A DNA stretch of 64,000 nt, from the NCBI RefSeq assembly GCF_044377145.1, contig NZ_JBILJQ010000006.1:49384-113383 (forward strand), read 5' to 3'. The position numbers were made by a program, and so were the translations under genes. Positions 1 through 9,900 of the stretch are shown piece by piece. The notes below the pieces were generated by a model that was given only the letters and a program-made list of their open reading frames with translations, made no database searches and was not told the origin of the DNA. The first letter of the stretch is position 1. Every line of letters starts with the position of its first letter. Source of the stretch: Aquimonas sp044377145 (GTDB taxonomy: Bacteria; Pseudomonadota; Gammaproteobacteria; Xanthomonadales; Xanthomonadaceae).

Positions 1-1766
1 CCTTCGCCGTACTTGATGATTTCGGCGGGGCTTTGCGGCGTCACGGTGACGCGGCCGGAGAACGGCAGCCGCTCAAGCAGCGCCTTCATCAGATCGAGCG
101 CGGACAGCAGATCGGATTCGGCCATCGCCTGTTTCGGTGTCGCCAACAAGCACAGCGCCAGCAGGTTGACCGGGTTCACATCGGCCGCCTGGTTGATGTG
201 ACGATGGATCTGTACCGAGAGATCCTCCACCGCGGCATTCAGCCAAGCGGGCTTTTCGTCGGGCTGGGTCTCGAAGCGGCGCCAATCGGCATCGTGGCTG
301 TCGAGCACCTGGTTGAGAAAGATCGGCTCGCCGAAGTTCACCGCGACTTTGCCGTAGCGCTTGCGCAACACGCCGCCGAAGGCGCGCAGCAGGCCGAGCA
401 GGGATTCTTTCTCTTTTGGCGCGCCGCTAAGCTCGGCGATGTAGCTCTTGCCTTCCATCACCTTCTCGTAGCCGATGTAGACCGGCTGGAACACCACCGG
501 CCGGCGTGGCTGGCGCAGGAAGGCGCGCAGGGTCATCACCAACATGCCGGCCTTGGGCTCCAGCAGACGGCCGGTGCGCGAGCGTCCGCCTTCGATGAAG
601 TACTCGATCGACACGCCGCGGGTGATCAGGCTGGCGACGTATTCGCTGAACACGGCCGAATACAGCGGGTTGGCCTTGAAGCTGCGGCGCAGAAAGAACG
701 CGCCGCCGCGGCGCAGGATCGGCCCGACGATCGGCAGGTTCAGATTGACGCCGGCGGCGATGTGCGGCGGCACGATGCCGTTGACGTACAGCAGGTACGA
801 CAGCAGCAGGTAGTCGATATGGCTGCGGTGGCAGGGCACGTAGATAACTTCATGCCCAGGTGCGACCTGCTTCAGGGTGTCGAAGTGGTGCACGGTGACG
901 CCGTCGTAGAGCTTGTTCCAGAACGGCGTGAGCATGAACGAGGCCGAGCGCACCGCCGGGTGCGAGTAGTCGGCGGCGATCTCCAGCGCATATCGACGCG
1001 CCTTGCCGCGGGTCTGCTCGATGCTGCTGTTGCTGCGCCGGGCCTGGTCGGCAATCGCGGCACTGACGCTTTCAGACGCCAGCACGCCGTCGACCAAGGT
1101 GCGCTTGTGCGACAGATCGGGGCCGATGACGGCGGTGCGGACGCGGCTGAAATGTGCACGCAGCACGCGCGACACCTTGCGCACGGTGCGCTCGCGCGGC
1201 AGGCCTTCTGACAGCGCCTCACGCAGCGATACCGCGGGCGCGAACTGGACGATGGTGCCGCGCCCGTTCAGCAGCACCGACAGCGCGCGACGGAAGCGGC
1301 CGACCATGGCCCAGTTCTCCGAGAACAGCACGCGGAACCAGCCGCTTTCGCGGTCCGGCGCGCGGCCGACGAAGATCGACACCGGCACGATCTGCACGTC
1401 GATATCCGGGTTCAGCTCCAGCGCTTCGACCAGGCGCGCCAAGCTGGCGGAATGTGTGCGCGAGCGCGGCCGGCCGAACCAGGTGCTTTGGCGACGCGAC
1501 AGCGCCACCAGCGCACGCTCGCCGCCGAAGGCGGAGTTCCCGCAGATCGGCAGCAGCGGCGACGGCAGGCCGGCTTCTGCGCAGGCGCGGGTCAGGATGG
1601 CGTTGTTGGTCAGGCCGTAGCGCTCGATCACATAGCAGACCGGCAGCTCCGGCCGGATGAGTTGATCGACAGGCGTGGACGGTTCTCGGCGGATCGAGAC
1701 CCACGGGCGCAGAAGGCGGCCGAGTAGGCGCATCAACAGGGGTTCGGAGGCAGCTTTTTCGCTCAT
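1..1766 (-). CDS. plsB: Glycerol-3-phosphate 1-O-acyltransferase (3' end outside window)
   Basis: Inner-membrane acyltransferase that puts the first acyl chain on sn-glycerol-3-phosphate, the entry step of phospholipid synthesis. Reading from the ATG at 1766, the frame has no stop down to position 1, so about 588 N-terminal and central residues are visible; the C-terminus lies outside the window (PlsB proteins are usually about 800-880 residues). The four acyltransferase blocks are in order: HRSHID with H313 and D318 as the HX4D pair, then GGAFFLRRSF, FIEGGRSRTGRLL and VVFQPVYIGYEKV. The N-terminal part (about 1-280) looks like the usual PlsB extension. The neighbour upstream is the lipoprotein gene at 2048-3022 on the same strand, separated by a strong hairpin, so plsB probably has its own promoter in 1767-1960. 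The family assignment is firm. Confidence 0.93.
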   Translation of the reverse strand, partial: MSEKAASEPLLMRLLGRLLRPWVSIRREPSTPVDQLIRPELPVCYVIERYGLTNNAILTRACAEAGLPSPLLPICGNSAFGGERALVALSRRQSTWFGRPRSRTHSASLARLVEALELNPDIDVQIVPVSIFVGRAPDRESGWFRVLFSENWAMVGRFRRALSVLLNGRGTIVQFAPAVSLREALSEGLPRERTVRKVSRVLRAHFSRVRTAVIGPDLSHKRTLVDGVLASESVSAAIADQARRSNSSIEQTRGKARRYALEIAADYSHPAVRSASFMLTPFWNKLYDGVTVHHFDTLKQVAPGHEVIYVPCHRSHIDYLLLSYLLYVNGIVPPHIAAGVNLNLPIVGPILRRGGAFFLRRSFKANPLYSAVFSEYVASLITRGVSIEYFIEGGRSRTGRLLEPKAGMLVMTLRAFLRQPRRPVVFQPVYIGYEKVMEGKSYIAELSGAPKEKESLLGLLRAFGGVLRKRYGKVAVNFGEPIFLNQVLDSHDADWRRFETQPDEKPAWLNAAVEDLSVQIHRHINQAADVNPVNLLALCLLATPKQAMAESDLLSALDLMKALLERLPFSGRVTVTPQSPAEIIKYGE

Positions 1767-1960
1767 GGGCGGATTATGGCTGAAAGGCTGAGTTGCGCCC
1801 CGGGCGAGGCCGATGAAACCCGCAGGCCGCGAGAGCGGAGCATGCCGGTGCCGGTGCGGGTTGCAGGGAGTTCGCGCAGGTTCAGGCCCAAGCGCGCTGT
1901 GTGCGGCCAGGGTTCCGTCCGCGCGGAGACGCCTGTTCCCCAAGGCCTGACCAGAAACGC

Positions 1961-1986
1961 AAAGGGCGGCCCGTGGGCCGCCCTTT
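1961..1986. terminator. Strong hairpin terminator, probably bidirectional
   Basis: A perfect 12-bp inverted repeat (AAAGGGCGGCCC / GGGCCGCCCTTT) with a 2-nt spacer. Its A and T ends supply short U tracts in both directions. It lies 61 nt downstream of the stop of the lipoprotein gene at 2048-3022 and upstream of plsB, so it most likely ends lipoprotein transcription. Confidence 0.75.
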
Positions 1987-2047
1987 GCTGGCGTTGTGAC
2001 CTTTCAATGGCGGCCCTCTCCAGCGGCGCCACTGCGGCCAAGCGCGA

Positions 2048-3022
2048 TCAGTTGGTCGCTTCTTCTTCTTCGTCGTCGATCACAGCCGGTTCTTCGGTTT
2101 CTTCGGCTTCTTCGCCAGCTGCGTCGGTTTCGGCAGCCGGGGCAACCGGATCAGCCGGGGCTTCAACCAGCGCATCGGAGACGGCCTTGATGGTGTCCTT
2201 GCTGTACCAGCGATCGCCTTCGCGGATCATGTCCTGCTCGCTGGTCAGATCCTGCCCCAGCAGGCTGTAGGTCGTGCCGACGCGTGCAGTGTCGCCCTGC
2301 TCGGTCAACACCGACGGTTTGACGCTGCCGAGGGTGGCATTGACGTCCATGCCGTAGACAGCCAGCACGTCCTTGGCGCCACCGAAGGCGATACCGGCCT
2401 TGGCCAGGGCTTCGTCAAACGACAGCGCATTGACCTGCTCCAGGCTCTTGAGGTCGAGCGTGCGTGCGGCGGCGACCGCCTTGGCGATCGCGCTCTTGGC
2501 CAGCTCACGGTCGGTCAGCTTGACCGTCGACAGCCAGTTGCCGACAGCGTCCACCACCTGGGTGGCCTGGCGCTTCTGGTCTTCGGTCAGGTCGGTGTTC
2601 TGCTGGATGCCCTGCACGGCGAAGCCGCGGCCCATGCCGATCATCATCGGCAGCTGCGGGGCCATTTCGGCTTCGAACTGCACCAGCGCGGGCTCAAGCT
2701 CGGCCATCAGCGCGTCTTCGGCGCCGTCGGCGGTCAGCTTGGTCATCATCTCCGCGAACTCGGCGGCTTCGCCGGCCTCGGGCGGAGTGCGCTCGCGGCT
2801 GTCGAACTTTGCCTTGACCTCGTTGTAGCGGGCCTCAGGCAGCGACAGCTGCACGAATTGCTGGATGTTGTTGTCGCGAAGGGCGTCGGCAGCAGCCTTG
2901 ACGGCGGCGTCCGGGGTGGCAGTGGCCTTGGCTGCGTCAGCCGGGCTTCCGCTCTCGCTGCCACAGGCAACCAGGCCGAGTGAGAACAGGCCAGCGGCCG
3001 CCAGGGATACGAATCGATTCAT
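2048..3022 (-). CDS. Hypothetical lipoprotein with acidic C-terminal tail
   Basis: Unrecognised 324-residue protein. Residues 1-19 are a lipoprotein signal peptide ending in the lipobox LVAC, with the lipidated cysteine at residue 20 followed by GSES, so it is expected to be anchored in a membrane facing the periplasm. The body is Ala/Glu/Lys-rich and probably helical. It includes a segment NIQQFVQLSLPEARYNEVK typical of small periplasmic proteins that follow a simple alpha-helical plan, and a later segment MIREGDRWYSKDTIK. The last 35 residues are very rich in Glu, Ala and Asp and are probably disordered. It is transcribed alone: divergent from the MCE operon (start at 3175) and followed by the hairpin at 1961-1986. 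No enzyme motif is visible and no function is proposed. Confidence 0.8.
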   Translation of the reverse strand: MNRFVSLAAAGLFSLGLVACGSESGSPADAAKATATPDAAVKAAADALRDNNIQQFVQLSLPEARYNEVKAKFDSRERTPPEAGEAAEFAEMMTKLTADGAEDALMAELEPALVQFEAEMAPQLPMMIGMGRGFAVQGIQQNTDLTEDQKRQATQVVDAVGNWLSTVKLTDRELAKSAIAKAVAAARTLDLKSLEQVNALSFDEALAKAGIAFGGAKDVLAVYGMDVNATLGSVKPSVLTEQGDTARVGTTYSLLGQDLTSEQDMIREGDRWYSKDTIKAVSDALVEAPADPVAPAAETDAAGEEAEETEEPAVIDDEEEEATN

Positions 3023-3174
3023 GTGTGAACTCCGGGTGGAAAGCGGCGGAACTCTAGCATGCCGCTTGAACTTCGAATCAGAACGCCCAACACGCCTGTG
3101 CTAACCGGCGCACAGTCGCGCGGGACGCGTGCGCAAGCTGAATCGGCGCAGCGCCGGCACCGCGCGCCGATGCT

Positions 3175-4317
3175 ATGTTCCCGCGCATGCCAACCGATAC
3201 ATCCATGCAAGCCGCCCATCTCCAGCCTGACTCGCGGGCGCTGCGCCTTGCGGGCGAGTGGACGCTGGCGCAGGCCAATCAGCTTGCCACCGAGATCGAA
3301 CGCCTGCGGCCGGTGGACAGCGCCCTGCCGTTCGATGCCAGCGGCCTGACCCGGCTCGACACCGCCGGCGCGGTTCTGCTGCTGCGCCTGCTCAAAGCCT
3401 GCGGGCGCGAGGGTGTGCTGGATTCGGTCTCCGGTTTGCGCAGCGCCGACACCGCCTTGCTGCAGCTGTTGATCGAGCGCGGCGCGGGCCCGGCCACGCC
3501 GATCCCGCGACCGCACGGCTTTACTGCGCTGCTGGCGCGAATGGGCGCTGCGCTGGAGAGCTTCTGGATCAACGCGCGCCAGCTGGTCGGCTTTATCGGC
3601 CTGACTCTGCTGACGCTGTCGAAGGTGCTGACCGGCAAGCGCCGCCTGCGCCTGACCGCGACGGTCTTCCACATGGAGCAATCCGGGCTGGATGCGGTGC
3701 CGATCGTGGCCCTGCTCAGCTTTCTGGTGGGCGCGGTGGTGGCCTTCCTCGGCGCCACGGTACTGCGCGATTTCGGCGCGTCGATCTTTACCGTCGAGCT
3801 GGTGGCGTACTCCTTTCTGCGCGAGTTCGGCGTGCTGCTGACCGCGATCCTGTTGGCCGGGCGCTCGGGCAGTGCGTTCACCGCCCAGATCGGTTCGATG
3901 AAGAGCCGCGAAGAACTCGATGCGATCCGCGCGCTGGGCCTGGATGTGATCGAGCTGCTGGTGCTGCCGCGGCTGCTGGCCCTGCTGCTGATGCTGCCGC
4001 TGCTGGCTTTCATCGGCATGATCAGCGGCCTGGTCGGCGGCGCCCTGGTCGGCGCGGCGGCGCTCGACATCAGCACCGGCATGTTCATCAGCCGGCTGTA
4101 CGAGATGACCGAGATCCGGCATTTCTGGGTCGGCATGATCAAGGCGCCGATTTTCGCCTTCGTGATCGCCGTGGTGGGCTGCCTGGAGGGCATGAAAGTG
4201 GCGGGTAGCGCTGAGTCGGTGGGCCGACACACCACCTCGGCCGTGGTGCAGTCGATCTTTCTGGTGATCGTGCTCGACGCGCTGTTCGCGATCTTCTTCA
4301 TGGAGCTCGGCGTATGA
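3175..4317 (+). CDS. mlaE: MCE-system lipid ABC transporter permease with fused STAS domain
   Basis: Permease subunit of an MCE-type phospholipid transporter in the inner membrane. The first ~110 residues look like a STAS (MlaB-like) domain (LRLAGEWTLAQANQLATEI, then a core with LTRLDTAGAVLLLRLL). Residues ~130-380 are the MlaE/YrbE permease with five to six hydrophobic segments and the family pattern ELVAYSFLREFGVLLTAIL followed by GRSGSAFTAQIGSM. In E. coli MlaB is a separate protein; here it is fused to the permease. The start is uncertain: ATG codons at 3175, 3187 and 3205 are in frame and none has a clear Shine-Dalgarno. The stop overlaps the start of the ATPase gene by ATGA, so the two are translationally coupled. 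The family is secure; the symbol is by analogy. Confidence 0.9.
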   Translation: MFPRMPTDTSMQAAHLQPDSRALRLAGEWTLAQANQLATEIERLRPVDSALPFDASGLTRLDTAGAVLLLRLLKACGREGVLDSVSGLRSADTALLQLLIERGAGPATPIPRPHGFTALLARMGAALESFWINARQLVGFIGLTLLTLSKVLTGKRRLRLTATVFHMEQSGLDAVPIVALLSFLVGAVVAFLGATVLRDFGASIFTVELVAYSFLREFGVLLTAILLAGRSGSAFTAQIGSMKSREELDAIRALGLDVIELLVLPRLLALLLMLPLLAFIGMISGLVGGALVGAAALDISTGMFISRLYEMTEIRHFWVGMIKAPIFAFVIAVVGCLEGMKVAGSAESVGRHTTSAVVQSIFLVIVLDALFAIFFMELGV

Positions 4318-5153
4318 CCAGACCAGATCGCGAGGCTGTCATCGAAGTGCGCGGGCTGCGTTCGGTGTTCGGCAGCCAGGTGGTGCACGAAAGCCTCGAC
4401 CTCGACCTATACCGCGGTGAAGTGCTCGGCGTGATCGGCGGTTCGGGTGCCGGCAAGTCGGTGCTGCTGCGCTCGATCGTCGGCCTGAAAGACCCCGATG
4501 GCGGCAGCGTGCGCCTGTTCGGCGATGAAACCACCCATCTCGACGAACAGGCCCGGCGGCCGTACGAGCGGCGCTTCGGCCTGCTGTTCCAGGACGGAGC
4601 GCTGTTCTCGTCCTTGACCGTGCTCGAGAACGTCAAGGTGCCGCTGCTGGAGTACTACAACCTGCCGCCCGATCTGCTTGACGAGCTGGCCCTGCTGAAG
4701 ATCCGCCTGACCGGCCTGCCCGCCGATGCGGCGCACAAGTACCCAAGCCAGCTGTCCGGCGGCATGCGCAAACGTGCCGGGTTGGCGCGGGCGCTGGCGC
4801 TGGATCCGGAAATCCTGTTCCTCGATGAGCCGACGTCCGGCCTGGACCCGATCGGCGCGGCCGCTTTCGATACCTTGATCCGCACCTTGAGCGACGCGCT
4901 CGGCTTCAGCGTGTTCCTGGTCACCCACGATCTCGACAGCCTGTATGCCATCTGCGACCGCGTCGCGGTGTTGGCCGACGGCCGCGTGCTGGTCGCCGAC
5001 TCGATCGATGTGGTCGAAGCGAACCCGCACCCGTGGATACGCGCATGCTTCACCGGGCCGCGCGGACGCAGCGCGCGGGCGCAGTCTGCGCTTACGACAC
5101 CTCAGCTGGCCGGCCCCGACGCGGCCGCCACTGCTGAACCTTCAAGGATCTGA
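4314..5153 (+). CDS. mlaF: MCE-system lipid ABC transporter ATP-binding protein
   Basis: Cytoplasmic ATPase that powers the MCE lipid transporter together with the permease encoded just upstream. 279 residues. Walker A is GGSGAGKS (42-49), the ABC signature is LSGGMRKRAGLARA, Walker B with the catalytic glutamate is ILFLDEPTSGLDP, and the switch histidine is in FLVTHDLD. The signature variant with MRKR is characteristic of the MlaF branch rather than of amino-acid importers. The C-terminal ~35 residues are a variable Ala/Arg-rich tail. The ATG lies inside the stop of the permease gene (ATGA), and the next gene starts 4 nt after the stop, so all are one transcript. Confidence 0.93.
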   Translation: MTRPDREAVIEVRGLRSVFGSQVVHESLDLDLYRGEVLGVIGGSGAGKSVLLRSIVGLKDPDGGSVRLFGDETTHLDEQARRPYERRFGLLFQDGALFSSLTVLENVKVPLLEYYNLPPDLLDELALLKIRLTGLPADAAHKYPSQLSGGMRKRAGLARALALDPEILFLDEPTSGLDPIGAAAFDTLIRTLSDALGFSVFLVTHDLDSLYAICDRVAVLADGRVLVADSIDVVEANPHPWIRACFTGPRGRSARAQSALTTPQLAGPDAAATAEPSRI

Positions 5154-5156
5154 CCC

Positions 5157-6122
5157 ATGGAAACCCGCGCCAGCCATGTGCTCATCGGCAGCTTCGCCCT
5201 GCTGATGCTCGTGCTCGCATTTCTGTTCGTGCTGTGGCTCGGCAAGCTGTCGCTGGACCGCGAATGGGCTTACTACGACGTGGTGTTCACCGAAGCGGTC
5301 ACCGGCCTCACCGTCGGCTCGGCGGTGCAGTACAGCGGCATCCAGGTCGGCGAGGTGCGACGTCTGCAGCTGGCGCCGGATGACCCCAGCCAGGTGATCG
5401 CGCGCATCCGCGTCGGGGGCGACACCCCGATCAAGACCGATACCACCGCCAAGCTGACCTTCACCGGCCTGACCGGGGTGGCGATCATCCAGCTCGGCGG
5501 CGGCAGCGCCGAGTCGCAGCACCTGATCGGCGAGAACGGCGAAACGCCGAAGATCGTCGCCGAAGATTCGGCACTGGCGAAACTGATGTCCTCCGGCGAG
5601 GACATCATTCTGAACGTGAATCAGATGCTGCAGCGGGTATCCAACCTGCTCAGCGAGGACAACATCAACAAGGTCGCCGCGACGATCGACCATGTCGAAT
5701 CGCTGAGCGCCAGCCTCGCCGCGCGCGGTGACGGCATCGGCAGCGCCATCGACGACCTCGCTGCGGCCGGGCAATCCCTGCGCACTGCACTGGCGCAGAC
5801 CGAACAACTGATGACGCGGCTGGACTCGATCGCCAATCGCACCGATGCACTGCTGGCAGGCGACGCGCAGGCTTTGCTGGAAAGCGCGCGCCAGAGTCTG
5901 GAATCGGCGCGGCGGCTGGCGGATTCCTCCAACGATCTGGTGGTCGGCAACCGCGAATCGATCCGCATCTTCAGTCAGCAGGGCCTGTCGCAGATGGGCC
6001 CGGCGATGGCCGAACTTCGGCAAACCCTGGCAAGCCTGCGCGAGTTGAGCGAACGCCTGGAGGCCGACCCCACGCGTTTCCTGCTCGGCCAGGATCAGCC
6101 CAAGGAGTACGACCCCAAATGA
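5157..6122 (+). CDS. mlaD: MCE-domain lipid-binding protein (MlaD-like)
   Basis: Substrate-binding component of the lipid transporter, anchored in the inner membrane with its MCE domain in the periplasm. 321 residues: one N-terminal transmembrane helix (~8-29), an MCE domain (~40-118) with the pattern VTGLTVGSAVQYSGIQVGEV and the GLTGVAIIQLGGG turn, then a long helical region (~145-300) containing several heptad-like Leu/Ala/Ser stretches. It is longer than E. coli MlaD (183), so the C-terminal helices may form an extended tunnel or barrel as in longer MCE proteins; this is inference. The start has a good ribosome site (AAGGA) 9 nt upstream. It is coupled to the next gene by an ATGA overlap at 6119-6122. 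Confidence 0.9.
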   Translation: METRASHVLIGSFALLMLVLAFLFVLWLGKLSLDREWAYYDVVFTEAVTGLTVGSAVQYSGIQVGEVRRLQLAPDDPSQVIARIRVGGDTPIKTDTTAKLTFTGLTGVAIIQLGGGSAESQHLIGENGETPKIVAEDSALAKLMSSGEDIILNVNQMLQRVSNLLSEDNINKVAATIDHVESLSASLAARGDGIGSAIDDLAAAGQSLRTALAQTEQLMTRLDSIANRTDALLAGDAQALLESARQSLESARRLADSSNDLVVGNRESIRIFSQQGLSQMGPAMAELRQTLASLRELSERLEADPTRFLLGQDQPKEYDPK

Positions 6123-6739
6123 CTGCCTACCGATCCTGCGCGACCACATCAGGCCCGCTGCAGTCGGCACTGCGCTGCGCCCTGCTGCTCGGCACGCTGA
6201 CGCTGGCCGCCTGTTCACTGCCCAAGGCGCGCGAGGGCGAGATGCGCCTGCACACCCTGCAGCTCAGCCTGCCCGCCAGCGCGCAGCCGGCGCTCGGTCG
6301 CCAGCTGCTGGTGGAGCTGCCGACGGCAGCCGCACCGATCAACAGCGATCGCGTCGCCGTGCGCGTTGGCGAGAGCGAATACGGCGTTCTGCGCGGCCTG
6401 CGCTGGAGCGAGCCCGCGCCGCAGCTGTGGCAAAGCCTGCTGGTGCGCGCCATCGAAGACGATGGCCGTCTGAGCGCCGGTCGCGACCGCGACAGCCTGT
6501 TCGGCGATGAGCGCCTGCTCGGCGAACTGCGTGCCTTCGAGTACCTGCGCGACAGCGGCCACGTGCGCATCCACTACCACGCCAAACGCGTTGACGCCGC
6601 CCAGCGTGTTGTGGCCAGCCGCAGCTTCACCGCAGAAGTCGCGGTGGGCAGCAGCGAACCGGCAGCAGTGATCGCCGGCTTTCATGCCGCGGCACGCCAG
6701 TTGGTACCTGCACTGCTTGAGTGGCTGACGACGCACTGA
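6119..6739 (+). CDS. ABC-type transport auxiliary lipoprotein (PqiC-like)
   Basis: Periplasmic-side lipoprotein that closes the MCE operon. 206 residues; signal peptide with the lipobox LAAC and lipidated Cys32. The body matches the auxiliary-lipoprotein/PqiC family: an early YxL-type strand (RLHTLQLSLP), then LLVELPTAAAPINSDRVAVRVGESEY and a WSEPAPQLWQSLLVRAIED segment, the usual layout of PqiC/YmbA domains. It replaces the soluble carrier MlaC found in the E. coli mla operon, so this cluster is closer to the PqiABC/Let type in periplasmic architecture. Translation is coupled to the MCE gene by ATGA. It is probably located in the outer membrane, but the +2 rule is only suggestive (Ser follows Cys). 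Confidence 0.82.
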   Translation: MTAYRSCATTSGPLQSALRCALLLGTLTLAACSLPKAREGEMRLHTLQLSLPASAQPALGRQLLVELPTAAAPINSDRVAVRVGESEYGVLRGLRWSEPAPQLWQSLLVRAIEDDGRLSAGRDRDSLFGDERLLGELRAFEYLRDSGHVRIHYHAKRVDAAQRVVASRSFTAEVAVGSSEPAAVIAGFHAAARQLVPALLEWLTTH

Positions 6740-6870
6740 TCGCACACAGCGAGGCCGGTTCGATCAGCTGGCGACTCGCGCCTCTGGCGACCGCGCTGCG
6801 TCTGCAGCGACCACGCCCGGCTCGGAGTAGCCCGAGCCAGGCCGTCGATGCGTCATTGATTCAACCGCCA

Positions 6871-6901
6871 CTGGTCCCAGCGCGTCGTACGCTGGGACCA
6901 G
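6871..6901. terminator. Hairpin between convergent genes
   Basis: Perfect 12-bp stem CTGGTCCCAGCG / CGCTGGGACCAG around a 7-nt loop, in the 233-bp gap between the 3' ends of the MCE operon (+) and the giant surface-protein gene (-). No U tract follows on either strand. The position fits a shared terminator. Confidence 0.55.
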
Positions 6902-6972
6902 GTGGGGAGGATTCCGACTGAGCGCTTTGCGTCAGACGCGCGTGCCCCGGCGAGACATCAGCGACGCGACCC

Positions 6973-9900
6973 TCATTCGCCCAGCAGGCCTCGGCGCGAA
7001 CGCAGCACACCCCAGCCCAAGGCGAGCATGCCGAGCATCAGCGCCAGCAGCGTAGCGGGGTCATTGGTCGGAACCTGGACCACCGGCGGCAACAGGATGC
7101 CGACCAGGACGCTGTCCTGGTCATCTTCGATATCGATGCGGTTGTCGGGCACCGAATCGATATCCCGAATCGGCTGACCGCCGTCGTCATCCGCGCCGGT
7201 GATCTCGGCCACATTGCGCATCGAGCCGCTCTGTCGGAGCCCCATGCGCAGGCTGATCGGCAGATCGATGCTCGCGCCCGGCTGCAGCGGCCCGGCGATC
7301 ACCCGGGTGGCCGAACGCCCACCAGCGGCCAGGGTCCAGTCACCGCTTTCCAGGGTGAAGCCGTCCGGGAAGCGATCGGTGATCTCCACCGCATAGGCCG
7401 GCAGGGTGCCTTCGTTGCGCACGGTGATCACGTAGTTCACCACCTGGTTCGGCCGCACCTGGCTCGCCTGGCCGGGTGCCAGCCGCTTGCTCAAGGCCAG
7501 ATCGAAGTTCTGCACCAGGCCGAAGTCGACGGTCGGGTTGGTGTTGAAGTCCGGGGGGCCGGGTTTGACTTCAGCAACCAGAGTGACCGGCGGGCTGCGC
7601 GTCAGCGGGCCGGCCTCAAAGCCGTTGTCGTCGTTGTCGACGTCATTGTCCGGGTCCACGCCAGCCGCGCAGCTGCCGGTCTGGGTGTGTGGGAAGCCAG
7701 AACCGGTGCTGCCGAGATGGGTGCTGGGGCGCTCGATCTCGACGATGTAGTCCTCCGGCTGCAGATCGGTGAACAGATAACGACCATCGACTCCGGTCAA
7801 CTGTGTGGCCAGAACCGTGCCGTCCGGCAGACCATCGCCATCGGCATCGACGTACAGGTTGACCCGCACACCGGGCAGGCCCGGCTCGCCGGAATCCACT
7901 CGGCAGTTGTTGTCGCTGTCGACCCAGACCTGATCGCCCAGCGCCAGCGCGCCGACGCCCGAGGTGCCGATGCGGTAGTCCTCAACCTCACCATCGCTGG
8001 CCTCGCCCACCGGCGAACAGGTCGGATCGGTGCTGAGCCGGAACCGCGCATAGGCCGAGGCCACCGCGTTTGCGGGCACCAGGCCGAACTGCAGCTGCAG
8101 GCTGCCATTGCTGGTGCCGGCCGGCACGGCGATCGTGGCCTGTTCGCTGGCGTCGTTGAAATCGCCGTCGTCGTTCCAGTCGATGAAGCCGCAGACCTGC
8201 GCCGGCGCGACCAGCAGGTTGGTGGCGCGCACATTCACCCGCGCCGGGCTGCCGAGATCGTAGGGCTCCAGGAAGCTGACGCCGTCTTCATCATCGACAC
8301 CCGCCGTGTCATCGCCGGTGGCAGTGACGCCCGGCGGGCCGTCACCCTCGGCATCCACCGTCGCGCCGAGGAGCAGCCCGCTGACGATCACATGGCGCGG
8401 GCCGTTCTGGGCCAGCAGGGTGGCGTAGTTGCCGGTGCCCTGCCCTGCGCCGGTGTCCGGCAGGTCGCCGAAGTCGAACACGCGGACCCGTGCCGTGTAG
8501 TCCTCGACTTCACCGTCGCGCTCCAGCCCATTCGCATTGGCAGCCGTGCACGCACCGGCTTCGGTGCTGAGGCGGAAGCGTGCATAGGTGGCGCCGCCCG
8601 TGGCGCTGGCCGGCACCGCGAAGCTCAGGCTGAACTCGACATCGTTGCTGCCGGCGGGCACGCCGACCTGGGCCACTTCGCCTGCGCCACCGAACACGCC
8701 GTCGGCGTTGAAATCGATATAGCCGCAGACGCGGGCTGTACCGGTGCTGGTGTTGGTGGCACGCAGCCGCACCGCCGCTGAGCGTCCAGCGATCAGATTG
8801 CTGTCGGTCAGGTCAACCAGGTTGACGCTGTCCTCGTCGTCGACACCGGCGAGGTCGTCACCATTGGCAGCGACGCTGGGCGCGCCGTTGAGCTCATCGT
8901 CCACCAGCGCCCCCATGCGCAACCCCGGCCGCAGCACGTGGCGCGGGCCGTTATCGGCCAGCAGGGTCGAGTAGTTGCCGGGCCCTGCGCCTGCAGCGGT
9001 GTCCGGCAGATCACCCAAGTCCAGGCGCTCGCTGATATTCACCACGTAGTCCTCGATCTCGCCATCCGGCGCCTCGCCATTGGCACTGCAGGCACCGGCC
9101 AGATCGGTGGACAGACGGAAGCGCGCGTAGGTGCTGGACGGTGCGCCCAAAGCCGGCGCGCCGAAGTTCAGCGCGGCGGTGCCTGCCACGGTGCCCGCGG
9201 GCACGTTGGCATTGGCGGATTCGCCGGCATCGTCGAAGTCGCCATCGCCATTCAGATCCACGAAGCCGCACAGGCGTGCCGCGCTGCTGGTCGGGTTGTT
9301 CACCCGCACATCGATCTGCGCCGGCAGCAGGGCGATCAGCTGCAGCTGCGCGGAGTCGACGCCATCCTCGTCATCGGTGCCGTTGAGGTCATCGCCGTTG
9401 GCGGTCACGCTCGGTTGGCCGTCGAAGTCGACATCCACGCCGAGGCCCATGAACAGGTTCGGGCTGGCCGGGAAACCGGGCAGCAGCAGATGCCGCGGGC
9501 CGCCGTCGGCCAGCAGGGTGCGGTAGTTGCCCGGGCCGGTGCCCGCGCCGGTATCCGGCAGGTCGCCGAGGTCATAGGCGTTGATCAGCACCGCGTAGTC
9601 CTCGACTTCACCGTCGAGCAGCGCGCCTTCGGCCGAGCAGGTCGCACCAGCGTTGGCGGCGCCGGTGTAGATGCGGAAGCGCGCAAAGGTGCTGCGCACG
9701 GCATTGGTCGGCACGTTGAACAGCAGGCTGCCATTGAGCGCATTGGCACCCGCCGCGACCGTGGCCTGAGCCAGCTCGCCGGCCTCGCCGAGCACGCCAT
9801 TGGCGTTGAAGTCGATGTAGCCGCAGACCGTCGCCACCGCGCCGCCGAGGTTGGTCGCGTTGAAGCGCACCGTGTTCGGGCCACCGACGCGCAGCGCCAG

